In this document: positions 49,508 to 59,125 of the stretch, piece after piece
Numbering within the stretch: the first letter of the stretch is position 1
How the letters are laid out: each line of letters begins with the position of its first letter
DNA from: Pseudomonas wayambapalatensis
Lineage (GTDB): Bacteria; Pseudomonadota; Gammaproteobacteria; Pseudomonadales; Pseudomonadaceae
DNA length: 64,000 nucleotides
Direction: 5' to 3'
NCBI GenBank assembly: GCA_014268975.2
Contig: CP077096.1
Span: 186,001 to 250,000 of the forward strand
Notes under the pieces: model-generated
Told to the model about the DNA's origin: nothing
The model's input: the letters and a program-made list of their open reading frames with translations, nothing else
Databases searched by the model: none
Translations under genes and position numbers: made by a program

Positions 49508-50173
49508 TCAGGCCTGGCGGCACGCCTCCAGGGTCTTCACCTGCCCGTCAGGCCGCTGGTTCTCTTCGCTCAACCAGCGCTCGAACCCTGTCGCCACCGC
49601 TGGCCACTCCCCGTCGGTGATCGAATACCAAGCCGTGTCGCGGTTCTGGTCTTTCACCACCATGTGCTGGCGGAATACGCCTTCGAAGATGAAGCCGAAC
49701 CGCTCTGCGGCGCGCTTGGAGCGCGCGTTGGCGTTGTTGCATTTCCATTCCAGGCGCCGGTTGCCCAGCTCGAAGCCGAGCTTGCTCAGCAGGTACACCG
49801 CCTCGGTGCCCTTGGGCGTACGCTGCATGGCCGCGCCAAAGGCGATATGGCCGATTTCGAAGCGTCCCTGCTCGGGGACGATCGACATGTAGCTGAGGAT
49901 GCCCTGCACCTGCCCGTTGCGTTTGTCGATGACGCTATAGAACAGTGGGTCGCGGCTGGCTGCGTTGCCTTGCAGCCAGCGGTCGAAGGCGGCGCGCTCG
50001 GTGAACGGGCCGTAGGGCAGGTAGTCCCACAGCACCGGGTCCGAACCCGGGCCTTGCAGGACCTCCCACAGGTCGTCGCCATGGCGCGCCGGGTCGAGTT
50101 TTTCCAGGCGGATGAAACGGCCATCGAGGGGGGAGGCGTCCGGTGTTGCGGCGGGTTTCCAGTTCAGGGTCAT
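49508..50173 (-). CDS. GNAT acetyltransferase (RimJ/RimL-like)
   Basis: 221 aa with the GNAT_3 pattern: FIRLEKLDPARHGDDLWEVL, IGHIAFGAAMQRTPKGTEAV (acetyl-CoA loop region) and LEWKCNNANARSKRAAERFG, typical of RimJ/RimL-type protein or small-molecule N-acetyltransferases. It ends against the REP pair and is preceded by a second GNAT gene 7 bases away on the same strand, so the two are likely co-transcribed. Substrate unknown. Confidence 0.87.
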   Translation of the reverse strand: MTLNWKPAATPDASPLDGRFIRLEKLDPARHGDDLWEVLQGPGSDPVLWDYLPYGPFTERAAFDRWLQGNAASRDPLFYSVIDKRNGQVQGILSYMSIVPEQGRFEIGHIAFGAAMQRTPKGTEAVYLLSKLGFELGNRRLEWKCNNANARSKRAAERFGFIFEGVFRQHMVVKDQNRDTAWYSITDGEWPAVATGFERWLSEENQRPDGQVKTLEACRQA

Positions 50174-50180
50174 GGTCGGC

Positions 50181-50627
50181 CTACAGTGCTTTGCGAAATT
50201 GAATGAAGCCCGGGCGCTCGGCGACTTGCTCGTACAGGCTGATGGCCGTGGCGTTGGTCTCGTGGGTCAGCCAGTGCACCTTGATGCAGCCGGCGGCCTT
50301 GGCGGTGGCGTAGACGTGTTCGATCAGCTGGCGGCCGATGCCCAGGCCGCGCTGCTCGCCGTCGACGTAGAGGTCCTGCAGGTAGCAGGAGTTCTCGATG
50401 CTCCAGTTGGAACGATGATAGATGTAGTTGACCATCCCCACCGCCTTGCCATCGACCCAGGCCAAGGCCGAGTGGGTGGGTTCGCTGGGGTCGAGCAGGC
50501 GCTGCCAGGTCGTGGCGGTGACCTCGTCGGCGAGCGTGGTCTGGTAGAAGCGCAGGTAGGCCTGCCAGAGGGGCAGCCAGGCGGCGTGGTCTTCGAGAGT
50601 GACCGGGCGCAGGGTGACGTTGGACAT
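50181..50627 (-). CDS. GNAT acetyltransferase
   Basis: 148 aa single-domain GNAT protein. The acetyl-CoA binding motif A appears as LQDLYVDGEQRGLGIGRQLI (about residues 83-102, with the R/QxxGxG/A core RGLGIG), and motif B around NATAISLYEQV. It lies between the PaiB-like gene and the GNAT_3 gene, all on the minus strand with gaps of 11 and 7 bases; PaiA/PaiB pairs in Bacillus have a similar acetyltransferase plus FMN-protein make-up, so spermine/spermidine acetylation is possible but unproved. Confidence 0.85.
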   Translation of the reverse strand: MSNVTLRPVTLEDHAAWLPLWQAYLRFYQTTLADEVTATTWQRLLDPSEPTHSALAWVDGKAVGMVNYIYHRSNWSIENSCYLQDLYVDGEQRGLGIGRQLIEHVYATAKAAGCIKVHWLTHETNATAISLYEQVAERPGFIQFRKAL

Positions 50628-50638
50628 GGTGGTTTCCT

Positions 50639-51268
50639 TCAGAGCGAACGCATCTGCGTCGCGAGTTGGTTGTCGAGCGGGTCGGGGCTGCTGGCCAGGC
50701 CTTCGCGCACGCCCTGCACATCGTCGGCGCTGCGGTTCTGGCTGAGCTTGCGGGCACCCTGGATGCGGGTGATGGGCAGGCGGATGCCGACGATGGCGCG
50801 GAGCATGCCGTCGATGTAGTCGGCAGGAGCGTCGGCGACTTTCCAGGGGGCGGCGCGGCTTTGTTCATGCAGGTCGGTCAGGCGGCTGACGATCTCCAGC
50901 AGGGGCACCGGGTCATGGATGACCTCGACCGGCCCATGGGCATGCACCGCGACGTAGTTCCACGTGGGTACCACTTTCGGGTTCTCCAGCTTGCTCGGGT
51001 AGTAGCCGGGGCTCACGTAGGCATCGGCACCCTGGAAAACCAGCAGGGCTTCGCCGCCTCGCTCCAGGTCCTGCCACTGGCGGTTGGCGCGTGCCAGATG
51101 GCCGTAGACCGTACCGAACTCGCCTTCGTGAGTGTCCACCAGCACTGGCAGGTGGGTCGCCAGCAGGCCGTGTTCGCCGTGGCTGACCAGCGTGGCAAGG
51201 CGCGTCTGCAGCATCTGCTGGTGCAGGCGTTGGAGGTCGTGTTCTTGATGAGGCTTGGCGTTGTACAT
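50639..51268 (-). CDS. PaiB-like FMN-binding negative transcriptional regulator
   Basis: 209 aa of the FMN_bind_2 (PaiB) family: LATLVSHGEHGLLATHLPV, VSPGYYPSKLENPKVVPTWN and YVAVHAHGPVEV are conserved segments of the split-barrel flavin fold. The start is ATG 51268 (MYNAKPHQEHD), since the upstream extension lacks family sequence. It is divergent from the MocR gene, 89 bases away, a common pairing. Confidence 0.85.
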   Translation of the reverse strand: MYNAKPHQEHDLQRLHQQMLQTRLATLVSHGEHGLLATHLPVLVDTHEGEFGTVYGHLARANRQWQDLERGGEALLVFQGADAYVSPGYYPSKLENPKVVPTWNYVAVHAHGPVEVIHDPVPLLEIVSRLTDLHEQSRAAPWKVADAPADYIDGMLRAIVGIRLPITRIQGARKLSQNRSADDVQGVREGLASSPDPLDNQLATQMRSL

Positions 51269-51357
51269 GGCGAAGTCCTTGTTTGATGACCCCATCCTAG
51301 GCAGGCTATTGGTTCTGGGTAAGAGCCATTTGCAGCCGATTTGACAGGTCCAATGCC

Positions 51358-52884
51358 ATGAGTGAGCGTCCCCTCGTTTTGCCTTTCGACCCCGCCGGCA
51401 TTGTGCTCGACCGCCGCCGTGGCCTAAGCCAGCAGCTCTACCAGGCGCTGCGCGCGCGAGTGCTGGACGGGCGGCTGAGCAGTGGCACGCGGCTGCCGGC
51501 CACCCGTGACCTGGCTTCGATGCTGGCGCTGTCGCGCAACAGCGTGGTGCGCGCCTACGACCAGTTGTACGCCGAAGGCTTCATCGAAAGCCGGGTCGGG
51601 GATGGCACTTACGTGAGCCAGCTGCCGAAACTATCCACACAGTTATCAACAAGGTTATCCCGGGGGTTATCAACAGAGTTATCCACATTTCTACCTGATG
51701 ATACTGAGGATTTATCCAGTTCAACGCGCTCGAGCGCACCCTTGGAGCGCTTGAAATCCCACCATCTTTCACCGCCCAGGACGGGCGCTCCGAGGGCTTT
51801 TCGGGTCGGTATTCCCGCGTTCGATCTGTTTCCGTTCGAGGTCTGGGCCAAGCTGCAAGCGGGTTTCTGGCGTGATCCCGATCCTGCGCTGCTCGGCTAT
51901 GGCGACCCGGCCGGTGAGCCTGTGCTGCGCGAGCTGATCGCGGCCTACATGCGTCGCTCGCGAGGGCTTTCGTGCACCGCTGAACAAATTGTGATCACCA
52001 GTGGTGCACAGCAGGCCATCAGCCTTTGTGCACAGCTGCTGCTGCAGCCGGGCGAGGAGGTGGCTGTGGAAAACCCGGGCTATCGCGCCGCCGGGCATGC
52101 CTTTGCCATGGCCGGAGCGAAGGTGCGCGGTGTGGCGATAGACGACGAAGGGCTGGTATGCGAGCAGCTTGCCCGGTTGCGCGACTGCCGCCTGGCCTAC
52201 GTGACGCCTGCGCACCAATACCCGACCGGCGTCACCATGAGCCTGGCGCGACGCTTGTCGTTGCTGGCCTGGGCCGAACGCCAGGATGGCTGGATCATCG
52301 AGGACGACTACGACGGCGAGTACCGCTACAGCGGCGCACCGCTGGCGCCCCTTGCGGCACTGGATCGCCAGCAGCGGGTGATCTACATCGGCACCTTCGG
52401 CAAGATCGCCTTCCCCGCCTTGCGCCTGGGTTACCTGGTGCTGCCGCCGCGGCTGGTGCAAGCCTTCAGCCAGGGGCGGGCATTGGCGGTGCGGCATTCC
52501 GAAGTCGGTACGCAGTGCGTGATGGCGCAGTTCATGGCCCAGGGGCACTTCCAGCGGCATATCCGCCGCATGCGCCGGGCGGCGCTGGCGCGGCGCAATG
52601 TGCTCAAGGCCGGCTGGCCGCTGGATGTGCCGGGGCTGGGCGCAATGCCGGAAGTGGCGGCGGGGCTGCATGTGAAAGTGGATGTGGATAACTTCGCGCG
52701 CGAGCAGATGCTGGTGGCCAGGGCTGAGGCGGTGGGGGTGGAGGTGCACCCACTGAGCGCCTACTGGCTGGAAGACAGCCAGGTGCCTGTGGATAAGCGT
52801 GCGGGGCTGGTGCTGGGGTTCGCGGCGGTGCCCGAGGCGGAGATCGCCGAGGCGCTGATGCGATTGCGCAGGGCTTGGCGGTAA
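51358..52884 (+). CDS. MocR-type regulator (GntR HTH fused to aminotransferase fold)
   Basis: 508 aa. GntR winged helix at residues 20-85 (LSQQLYQALRARVLDGRL, LALSRNSVVRAYDQLYAEGF), a linker of about 60 residues, then a class I PLP aminotransferase-like domain (ITSGAQQAISLCAQLLLQPG, PAHQYPTGVTMS, IGTFGKIAFPALRLGY, where the PLP lysine is the K of GTFGK). Such proteins usually sense PLP or amino compounds. The linker is odd: residues 92-111 are five tetrapeptides LSTQ-LSTR-LSRG-LSTE-LSTF, written with TTA/CTA codons that are rare here and spell a DnaA-box-like repeat. Divergent from the PaiB-like gene, its likely target. Confidence 0.9.
   Translation: MSERPLVLPFDPAGIVLDRRRGLSQQLYQALRARVLDGRLSSGTRLPATRDLASMLALSRNSVVRAYDQLYAEGFIESRVGDGTYVSQLPKLSTQLSTRLSRGLSTELSTFLPDDTEDLSSSTRSSAPLERLKSHHLSPPRTGAPRAFRVGIPAFDLFPFEVWAKLQAGFWRDPDPALLGYGDPAGEPVLRELIAAYMRRSRGLSCTAEQIVITSGAQQAISLCAQLLLQPGEEVAVENPGYRAAGHAFAMAGAKVRGVAIDDEGLVCEQLARLRDCRLAYVTPAHQYPTGVTMSLARRLSLLAWAERQDGWIIEDDYDGEYRYSGAPLAPLAALDRQQRVIYIGTFGKIAFPALRLGYLVLPPRLVQAFSQGRALAVRHSEVGTQCVMAQFMAQGHFQRHIRRMRRAALARRNVLKAGWPLDVPGLGAMPEVAAGLHVKVDVDNFAREQMLVARAEAVGVEVHPLSAYWLEDSQVPVDKRAGLVLGFAAVPEAEIAEALMRLRRAWR
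51631..51690 (+). repeat. 12-base tandem array of DnaA-box-like units inside the MocR gene
   Basis: Five consecutive 12-base units begin CTATCCACA (51631), TTATCAACA (51643), TTATCCCGG (51655), TTATCAACA (51667) and TTATCCACA (51679). One is a perfect DnaA box, three have one mismatch, and the third diverges; all point the same way. A further TTATCCAGT occurs at 51712. The array is in frame and encodes the LSTx repeats of the linker. Confidence 0.85.
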
Positions 52885-52906
52885 GACGTTGGACCGGGCT
52901 GTCTGT

Positions 52907-52961
52907 TTCGCGGGCAAGCCCGCTCCTACAGGCTCTTTGTAGGAGCGGGCTTGCCCGCGAA
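52907..52961. repeat. inverted REP pair, perfect 24-bp arms
   Basis: TTCGCGGGCAAGCCCGCTCC and the next four bases (52907-52930) are exactly inverted at 52938-52961 with a 7-base loop GGCTCTT. It lies between the convergent MocR and binding-protein genes and may serve as a terminator for both. Confidence 0.9.
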
Positions 52962-52970
52962 GCAGGCGAC

Positions 52971-54074
52971 TCAGGTGCCGGACTTGATCCGCGTCCAGGC
53001 CCGGGTCCTTGCCCGTTCGGCTTCCTTGCTCAGCGGCTTGAGGGTATACAGCGTGGTCATCGCTTCAGCCGTCGGATACAGGTTCGGGTTGTTGCGAATC
53101 TGCGGGCTGACCTTCTCGGTCGCGTCCTTGTTCGGGTTGGGGTAGCCGACGAAGTCGCTGATCGGCGCGATCACCTCGGGGCGCAACAGGTAGTTTATGA
53201 AGGTGTGGGCGTCGTCCGGGTTCGCTGCATTTTTCGGAATGGCCAGCATGTCGAACCAGATCGGCGCGCCTTCCTTGGGCAGGCGCATGTCCACCACCAC
53301 GCCATTCTTGGCTTCGCGCGCACGGTTTGCGGCCTGCGAGAAGCTGCCCGAGTAGCCCACTGCCACGCAGATGTCGCCGTTGGCGATATCGGCCATGTAT
53401 TTCGAGGAATGGAAGTAGGTGACGTGCGGGCGGATCTTCATCAGCAGCGCCTCGGCCTTCTTGTAGTCCTCAGGCTTGTCGCTGTTGGGCGACAGGCCCA
53501 GGTACTGCAGGGCCAGCGGCAGGATTTCCGACGGCGAGTCGAGCAGCGCCACGCCGCACTGCTTGAGCTTGGCGATGTTCTCTTCCTTGAAGATCAGGTC
53601 CCAGCTGTCCACCGGCGCGTCGTCACCCAGCGCGGCCTTCACCTTGGCCGGGTTGAAGCCGATCAGGATGGTGCCGTACATGTAGGGCACCGCGAACTTG
53701 TTGCCCGGATCGTTGGCCTCGATCAGCTTCATCAGCGTTGGGTCCAGGTGCTGCCAGTTCGGCAGCTTGCTGCGGTCCAGGGGCTGGAAGACCCCGGCCT
53801 CGATCTGCTTGGCGAGGAACACGTTGGAGGGCACGACCACGTCATAGCCGGAGTTGCCGGTCAGCAGCTTGGCTTCCAGTGCTTCGTTGGTGTCGAAGAT
53901 GTCGTAGATCAGCTTGACCTGGGCATCCTTCTGGAAATCGACCAGGGTCTGCGGGGTGATGTAGTCGAACCAGTTGTACACCCGCAGGGTGCGTTGTTCG
54001 GCATGGGCCTGAACGCCGCCGGCCAGCAGGCCGGCAGCAACGAGCGGGGCGAGCAGACGCTTGAGTGGACGCAT
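52971..54074 (-). CDS. polyamine ABC transporter substrate-binding protein (PotF-like)
   Basis: Periplasmic binding protein of 367 aa with signal peptide (LLAPLVAAGLLAGGVQAHA, cleavage near 25). The mature start RTLRVYNWFDYITPQTLVDF is the PotD/PotF signature, with YMYGTILIGFNP and VGYSGSFSQAANRA further on, both part of the polyamine-binding cleft. It begins 2 bases after the upstream deacetylase gene ends, so both are one operon. No ABC permease or ATPase genes lie in the window, so it must use transporter parts encoded elsewhere. Confidence 0.9.
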   Translation of the reverse strand: MRPLKRLLAPLVAAGLLAGGVQAHAEQRTLRVYNWFDYITPQTLVDFQKDAQVKLIYDIFDTNEALEAKLLTGNSGYDVVVPSNVFLAKQIEAGVFQPLDRSKLPNWQHLDPTLMKLIEANDPGNKFAVPYMYGTILIGFNPAKVKAALGDDAPVDSWDLIFKEENIAKLKQCGVALLDSPSEILPLALQYLGLSPNSDKPEDYKKAEALLMKIRPHVTYFHSSKYMADIANGDICVAVGYSGSFSQAANRAREAKNGVVVDMRLPKEGAPIWFDMLAIPKNAANPDDAHTFINYLLRPEVIAPISDFVGYPNPNKDATEKVSPQIRNNPNLYPTAEAMTTLYTLKPLSKEAERARTRAWTRIKSGT

Positions 54075-54076
54075 GA

Positions 54077-55117
<1,041 letters not shown>

Positions 55118-55284
55118 TTGTTGTTCTCCGAAGGTGACTGGCGTGGGCCCATTGTGGTGGGCGGGCCAGGTGGGGAGAACGTTGCAAACGGCCAAAAGGG
55201 GATCGATATGGCCACTGGCGATGGCCGGATTGGGTCGTGCGGGGATATCTTCGGCCTCTTGCGCCCCGGCAGGGCCGCTGCCGA

Positions 55285-56286
55285 CTACCCGCGAAAATGG
55301 CTGGGCGCTACGCCACTCCAGCGTTGGAACGCATGCCGGAAGCTTGCCGTCTCGCTGAACCCCAGGGTTTCGGCGATCCGGTAGATCGGCATCTGGTCTT
55401 CGGCGAGCAACTGTTTGGCCCGTTCGAAGCGCAGCTCATCGAGCAGCTGTTGATAACTGCTGCCCAGCGCCTGCAAATGTCGCCGCAAGGTGCGCGACGA
55501 GCAGTTCATCTGCCGCGCCAGCCCCTCGAGCCCAGGCGCCGCATCGAGCTGCTGCATCAGCAACTGGCGAATGCGCCCCAGCCAGGCCTGGCGCCCGGTG
55601 AACTCCAGGTTCAGGCGCCTGCAGCGTTCGGCCATGGCTTTGTGGGTGATGGGATCGGCCAGGGGCAGTGGCATGTCGAGCCAGCGCCGTTCGAAGGCAA
55701 AGGCGTTGTCTCGCGATTCGAAGCCCGTCGGGCAGGGGAATGCACCGGCGTAGAGCAGATGATAGGCGGGACGTGCATGTTCGAAGCGTGCCGCCAGCAA
55801 GGGTAGCGGCCGGCCGAGCAGGTCATCGCAGATGACTTTCAGCGAGACCAGGCAGAATTCGGCATTGAACGCTGCCAGTGCCGGCCCCTCGCGATAATCG
55901 CTGGCGCTCAGCCAGACACGCTGGCCGTCGTCGACCAGGCGCAACTGGAAGATTGTTCCCAGCAGTGCCGGATAACGCAGTGCCAGGCGCAGGGCGTCAC
56001 CCAAAGTGGCACTCGAGAGCAAGGCGTAACCGAGCATGCCGTAGCACGACACATGCATCCGCCGCCCCAGCTCCAGGCCGATCTCCTCGCGTCGGGCGAC
56101 CGCATTGGCACACACCTGCAGTTCTTGCTGGGTGGTGATGCGCGCATCGGGATGGCCCAGGTCGGCCGGGCCTATGCCGCTGCCGGCGAGCAGTTGCGAG
56201 GCAGTGCAGCCCTCTTCCTGGAACACGTTGAGAATCAACGAAACCGCGTTGAGGGTGGTGAGGTGGCTGTGCAGCATGCTCGGCAT
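55285..56286 (-). CDS. AraC-family regulator
   Basis: About 333 aa: an N-terminal arabinose_bd-type sensor domain (residues 20-200) and a C-terminal AraC HTH pair (LEGLARQMNCSSRTLRRHLQ and IAETLGFSETASFRHAFQRW). It is just upstream of the acetylpolyamine genes on the same strand (167-base gap), making it their likely activator; this is the OruR/ArgR-like subgroup by layout. The exact start is unclear: alternatives are TTG 56316 and ATG 56277, none with a strong ribosome binding site. Confidence 0.82.
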   Translation of the reverse strand: MPSMLHSHLTTLNAVSLILNVFQEEGCTASQLLAGSGIGPADLGHPDARITTQQELQVCANAVARREEIGLELGRRMHVSCYGMLGYALLSSATLGDALRLALRYPALLGTIFQLRLVDDGQRVWLSASDYREGPALAAFNAEFCLVSLKVICDDLLGRPLPLLAARFEHARPAYHLLYAGAFPCPTGFESRDNAFAFERRWLDMPLPLADPITHKAMAERCRRLNLEFTGRQAWLGRIRQLLMQQLDAAPGLEGLARQMNCSSRTLRRHLQALGSSYQQLLDELRFERAKQLLAEDQMPIYRIAETLGFSETASFRHAFQRWSGVAPSHFRG

Positions 56287-56349
56287 CCCGTTGGGGTGAG
56301 GGGCATTATCGAGCAAGTAGTGTGCCGGGACGTGTCTGCGAGTGCTGCG

Positions 56350-56386
56350 TATAAAAAAAGGGCCCGAAGCGTGCGCTCGGGCCCTT
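56350..56386 (-). terminator. terminator of aspA
   Basis: AAGGGCCCGA (56358-56367) and TCGGGCCCTT (56377-56386) form a perfect 10-bp stem, and read leftward a run of seven Ts follows. It ends the aspA transcript and shields the AraC gene. Confidence 0.9.
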
Positions 56387-56443
56387 GAAAGGTTGAGAGG
56401 TGTCTAGTCCCTCGACCTGGTGAGACAGGTTGCAGCGGTCGGG

Positions 56444-57868
56444 TTACGCCTTCAGCGGAACCAGACGTGGAGCGATCATGTTTTCCGGACGCAGGATGTC
56501 GTTGAGCATCGCTTCGTCCAGCAGCTTCTCTTCGCGCACCAGTTCCAGAACACCGCGGCCGGTTTCCAGGGCGACGCGGGCGATACGGGTGGCGTTTTCG
56601 TAGCCGATGTACGGGTTCAGGGCGGTGACCAGGCCGATCGAGTGCTCGACCAGTTCACGGCAGCGCTGTTCGTTGGCGGTGATGCCGACGATGCAGTGCT
56701 CGCGCAGCATGTCCATGGCGCGTTGCAGCAGGCGGATCGAATCGAAGATCTTGTAGGCGATCAGCGGCTCCATCACGTTCAGCTGCAGCTGGCCACCTTC
56801 GGCGGCGACAGTCAGGGCCAGGTCGTTGCCCATGATGGCGAAGGCGACTTGGTTGACCGCTTCCGGGATCACCGGGTTGACCTTGCCTGGCATGATCGAG
56901 CTGCCTGGCTGGCGCGCCGGCAGGTTGATCTCGTTGATGCCGGTGCGTGGGCCGCTGGACAGCAGGCGCAGGTCGTTGCAGATCTTCGACAGCTTGACCG
57001 CGGTACGCTTGAGCATGCCGGAGAACAGCACGAAGGCGCCCATGTCGGAGGTGGCTTCGATCAGGTCGGCCGCCGGAACCAGTGGCTGGCCGCTGATGGC
57101 TGCCAGGCGTTGTACCGCCAGGGCCTGGTAGCCCGGGTCGGCGTTGATGCCGGTTCCGATGGCGGTGCCGCCCAGGTTGATTTCGGTGAGCAGTTCCGGT
57201 GCCAGCGAACGCAGACGGTTGAGGTCTTCGGTCATGGTGGTGGCGAAGGCGCGGAATTCCTGGCCCAGGGTCATCGGCACGGCGTCCTGCAGCTGGGTAC
57301 GACCCATCTTCAGTACGTGGCTGAACTCTTCACCTTTGGCGGCGAACGCCTGGATCAGGCTGTCGAGGCTGGCCAGCAGGGCGTCGTGGCCCAGCAGCAG
57401 GCCCAGGCGGATGGCGGTCGGGTAGGCGTCGTTGGTCGACTGCGCCATGTTCACATCGTTGTTCGGGTGCAGGTACTGGTACTCACCCTTCTGGTGACCC
57501 ATGGCCTCCAGTGCGATGTTGGCGATGACCTCGTTGGCGTTCATGTTGGTGGAAGTACCAGCACCGCCCTGGATCATGTCCACCACGAACTGCTCGTGGA
57601 AGTCGCCACGGATCAGGCGGGCACAAGCCTCGCTGATGGCGGCGTGCTTGGCATCGCTCAGGTGCCCCAGCTCACGGTTGGCGTCAGCAGCGGCCTGCTT
57701 GACCATCGCCAGGCCGACTACCAGTTTCGGGTAGTGCGACAGCGGAACGCCTGAGAGGTGGAAGTTGTTGGCAGCGCGCAGAGTCTGGATGCCGTAGTAG
57801 GCATCGGCAGGGACTTCAAGGGTACCAAGCAGGTCTTTTTCGACGCGGAACGATGCAGCGGAGGACAT
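56444..57868 (-). CDS. aspA: aspartate ammonia-lyase
   Basis: Cytoplasmic fumarase/aspartase-superfamily enzyme converting L-aspartate to fumarate and ammonia (474 aa). The superfamily signature GSSIMPGKVNPV is present near residue 320, with GGAGTSTNMNANEVIAN near 105 and the HPNNDVNMAQSTND segment near 140 separating aspartases from fumarases. The start is the ATG at 57868 (MSSAASFRVEKD), matching relatives. A LysR regulator is divergent across a 181-base spacer. Confidence 0.93.
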   Translation of the reverse strand: MSSAASFRVEKDLLGTLEVPADAYYGIQTLRAANNFHLSGVPLSHYPKLVVGLAMVKQAAADANRELGHLSDAKHAAISEACARLIRGDFHEQFVVDMIQGGAGTSTNMNANEVIANIALEAMGHQKGEYQYLHPNNDVNMAQSTNDAYPTAIRLGLLLGHDALLASLDSLIQAFAAKGEEFSHVLKMGRTQLQDAVPMTLGQEFRAFATTMTEDLNRLRSLAPELLTEINLGGTAIGTGINADPGYQALAVQRLAAISGQPLVPAADLIEATSDMGAFVLFSGMLKRTAVKLSKICNDLRLLSSGPRTGINEINLPARQPGSSIMPGKVNPVIPEAVNQVAFAIMGNDLALTVAAEGGQLQLNVMEPLIAYKIFDSIRLLQRAMDMLREHCIVGITANEQRCRELVEHSIGLVTALNPYIGYENATRIARVALETGRGVLELVREEKLLDEAMLNDILRPENMIAPRLVPLKA

Positions 57869-58049
57869 GACGGATATCATCTCAATTTAAACCCGGCACC
57901 TGCCGGAATGCCGCCAATCCTAGGCCTCGGCAGATTTGTCGGCCAATGCTGTTAGGCGCTAACCTATGCACAAACGGCATACGGTTTGATGTGACGCCGA
58001 TTGACAATCGAGCGTGTTCCATTTTGGTGCATGCCTGCGGAGCTTCTCG

Positions 58050-58991
58050 ATGAATCTTGAAAGCAAGTGGCTGGAAGACTTCAGTGCCCTGGCCTCCACA
58101 CGCAGTTTTTCCCAGGCGGCGGAGCGCCGTTTCGTGACGCAGCCGGCCTTCAGTCGACGCATCCGCAGCCTGGAAGCGGCATTGGGCCTGACCCTGGTGA
58201 ACCGTTCCCGCACGCCCATCGAGCTGACCGAGGCTGGTCAGCTTTTTCTTGTCACAGCGCGTACCGTTGTCGACCAGTTGAGCGAAGTTCTCCGCCATCT
58301 GCATCATCTGGAAGGCGGACAGGGTGAGGTGGTCCAGGTGGCGGCGGCGCACTCGCTGGCGTCAGGCTTTTTCCCCCGTTGGGTGGCCCAGTTGCGCAAC
58401 GACGGCCTGAACATCGCCACCCGCCTGGTGGCCACCAACGTGGGCGATGCGGTGCATGCCTTGAGGGAAGGTGGCTGCGACCTGATGCTGGCCTTCTACG
58501 ACCCCGACGCTGCCTTGCAGATGGATGCCGAGATCTTCCCGTCGCTGCACATGGGCACCACTGAAATGTTGCCAGTCTGCGCCGTCGGTGCCGATGGCAA
58601 GCCGTTGTTCGACCTCGAAGGCGAGGGCAGCGTGCCGCTTCTGGCCTACAGCGCCGGGGCATTCCTCGGGCGATCCGTCAGCCTGCTGCTGCGTCAGCGC
58701 AACCTGCGCTACACCACGGTGTACGAAACGGCGATGGCCGACAGTCTCAAGAGCATGGCGCTCGAAGGCATGGGTATCGCCTGGGTGCCGCGCCTGTCGA
58801 TGCGTGGCGAGCTGGAACGTGGCGAGCTGGCGATCTGCGGCCCTAGCCAGTGGCATGTGCCGCTGGAGATTCGCCTCTACCGCTGCGCCCTGGTGCGCAA
58901 GGCGAACGTGCGCCTGCTATGGCGCAAGCTCGAAGGTGGCGCGCTGGCAGGCGCAGTTGACTCAAAAGTCAGTCAAAGCCCCGAAAAATAA
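58050..58991 (+). CDS. LysR-family regulator divergent from aspA
   Basis: 313 aa; the N-terminal LysR HTH is atypical in having the WLEDFSALASTRSFSQAAER start and FVTQPAFSRRIRSLEAALG recognition helix, as in the HypT-like subgroup (E. coli YjiE, a hypochlorite sensor). The effector domain contains LPVCAVGADGKPLFDL and ETAMADSLKSMALEGMGIAW. ATG 58050 gives the family start. Control of aspA is inferred from position only. Confidence 0.85.
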   Translation: MNLESKWLEDFSALASTRSFSQAAERRFVTQPAFSRRIRSLEAALGLTLVNRSRTPIELTEAGQLFLVTARTVVDQLSEVLRHLHHLEGGQGEVVQVAAAHSLASGFFPRWVAQLRNDGLNIATRLVATNVGDAVHALREGGCDLMLAFYDPDAALQMDAEIFPSLHMGTTEMLPVCAVGADGKPLFDLEGEGSVPLLAYSAGAFLGRSVSLLLRQRNLRYTTVYETAMADSLKSMALEGMGIAWVPRLSMRGELERGELAICGPSQWHVPLEIRLYRCALVRKANVRLLWRKLEGGALAGAVDSKVSQSPEK

Positions 58992-59038
58992 GGCCGACAG
59001 TTGGTCGCCAGGGGTGCCAGCAATGCCTCGCGTTACGG

Positions 59039-59044
59039 TATACT
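59039..59044 (+). promoter_or_regulatory. -10 element of the purEK promoter
   Basis: TATACT followed by a GC-only discriminator (GCGCGGCCCC), as in many stringently controlled promoters. The matching -35 is not recognisable. Transcription would start near 59051, just before the leader palindrome. Confidence 0.45.
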
Positions 59045-59056
59045 GCGCGGCCCCTC

Positions 59057-59074
59057 GACCGGATCGATCCGGTC
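59057..59074 (+). promoter_or_regulatory. perfect 18-base palindrome in the purE leader
   Basis: GACCGGATCGATCCGGTC is fully self-complementary. It lies at the expected 5' end of the purEK transcript, directly upstream of a terminator-like hairpin, so it is either a DNA operator or a 5' RNA stem that competes with or protects the leader. It does not match the E. coli PurR operator. Confidence 0.55.
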
Positions 59075-59084
59075 ATGATCAGCA

Positions 59085-59125
59085 AACAAGCCACGCCGGT
59101 CGTCCCGCGTGGCTTGTTGTTTTTT
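59085..59125 (+). terminator. terminator/attenuator hairpin in the purE leader
   Basis: AACAAGCCACGC (59085-59096) pairs perfectly with GCGTGGCTTGTT (59107-59118), loop 10 bases, followed by GTTTTTT. It ends 39 bases before the purE start and downstream of the likely promoter, so it would stop transcription before purE unless relieved. It could instead terminate read-through from the LysR gene if the true promoter were downstream, but no such promoter is seen. Confidence 0.75.

Noticed and set aside
50956..50971. Second parS candidate (AGTTCCACGTGGGTAC)
   Set aside because: It matches parS at 11 of 16 positions and only one arm is intact. It also encodes the conserved Trp-Asn-Tyr-Val segment of the PaiB family, which explains the sequence.
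51631..51690. CRISPR-like or phage repeat
   Set aside because: Units are only 12 bases with no spacers, lie in frame within an intact regulator gene, and match the DnaA box better than any repeat of that kind.
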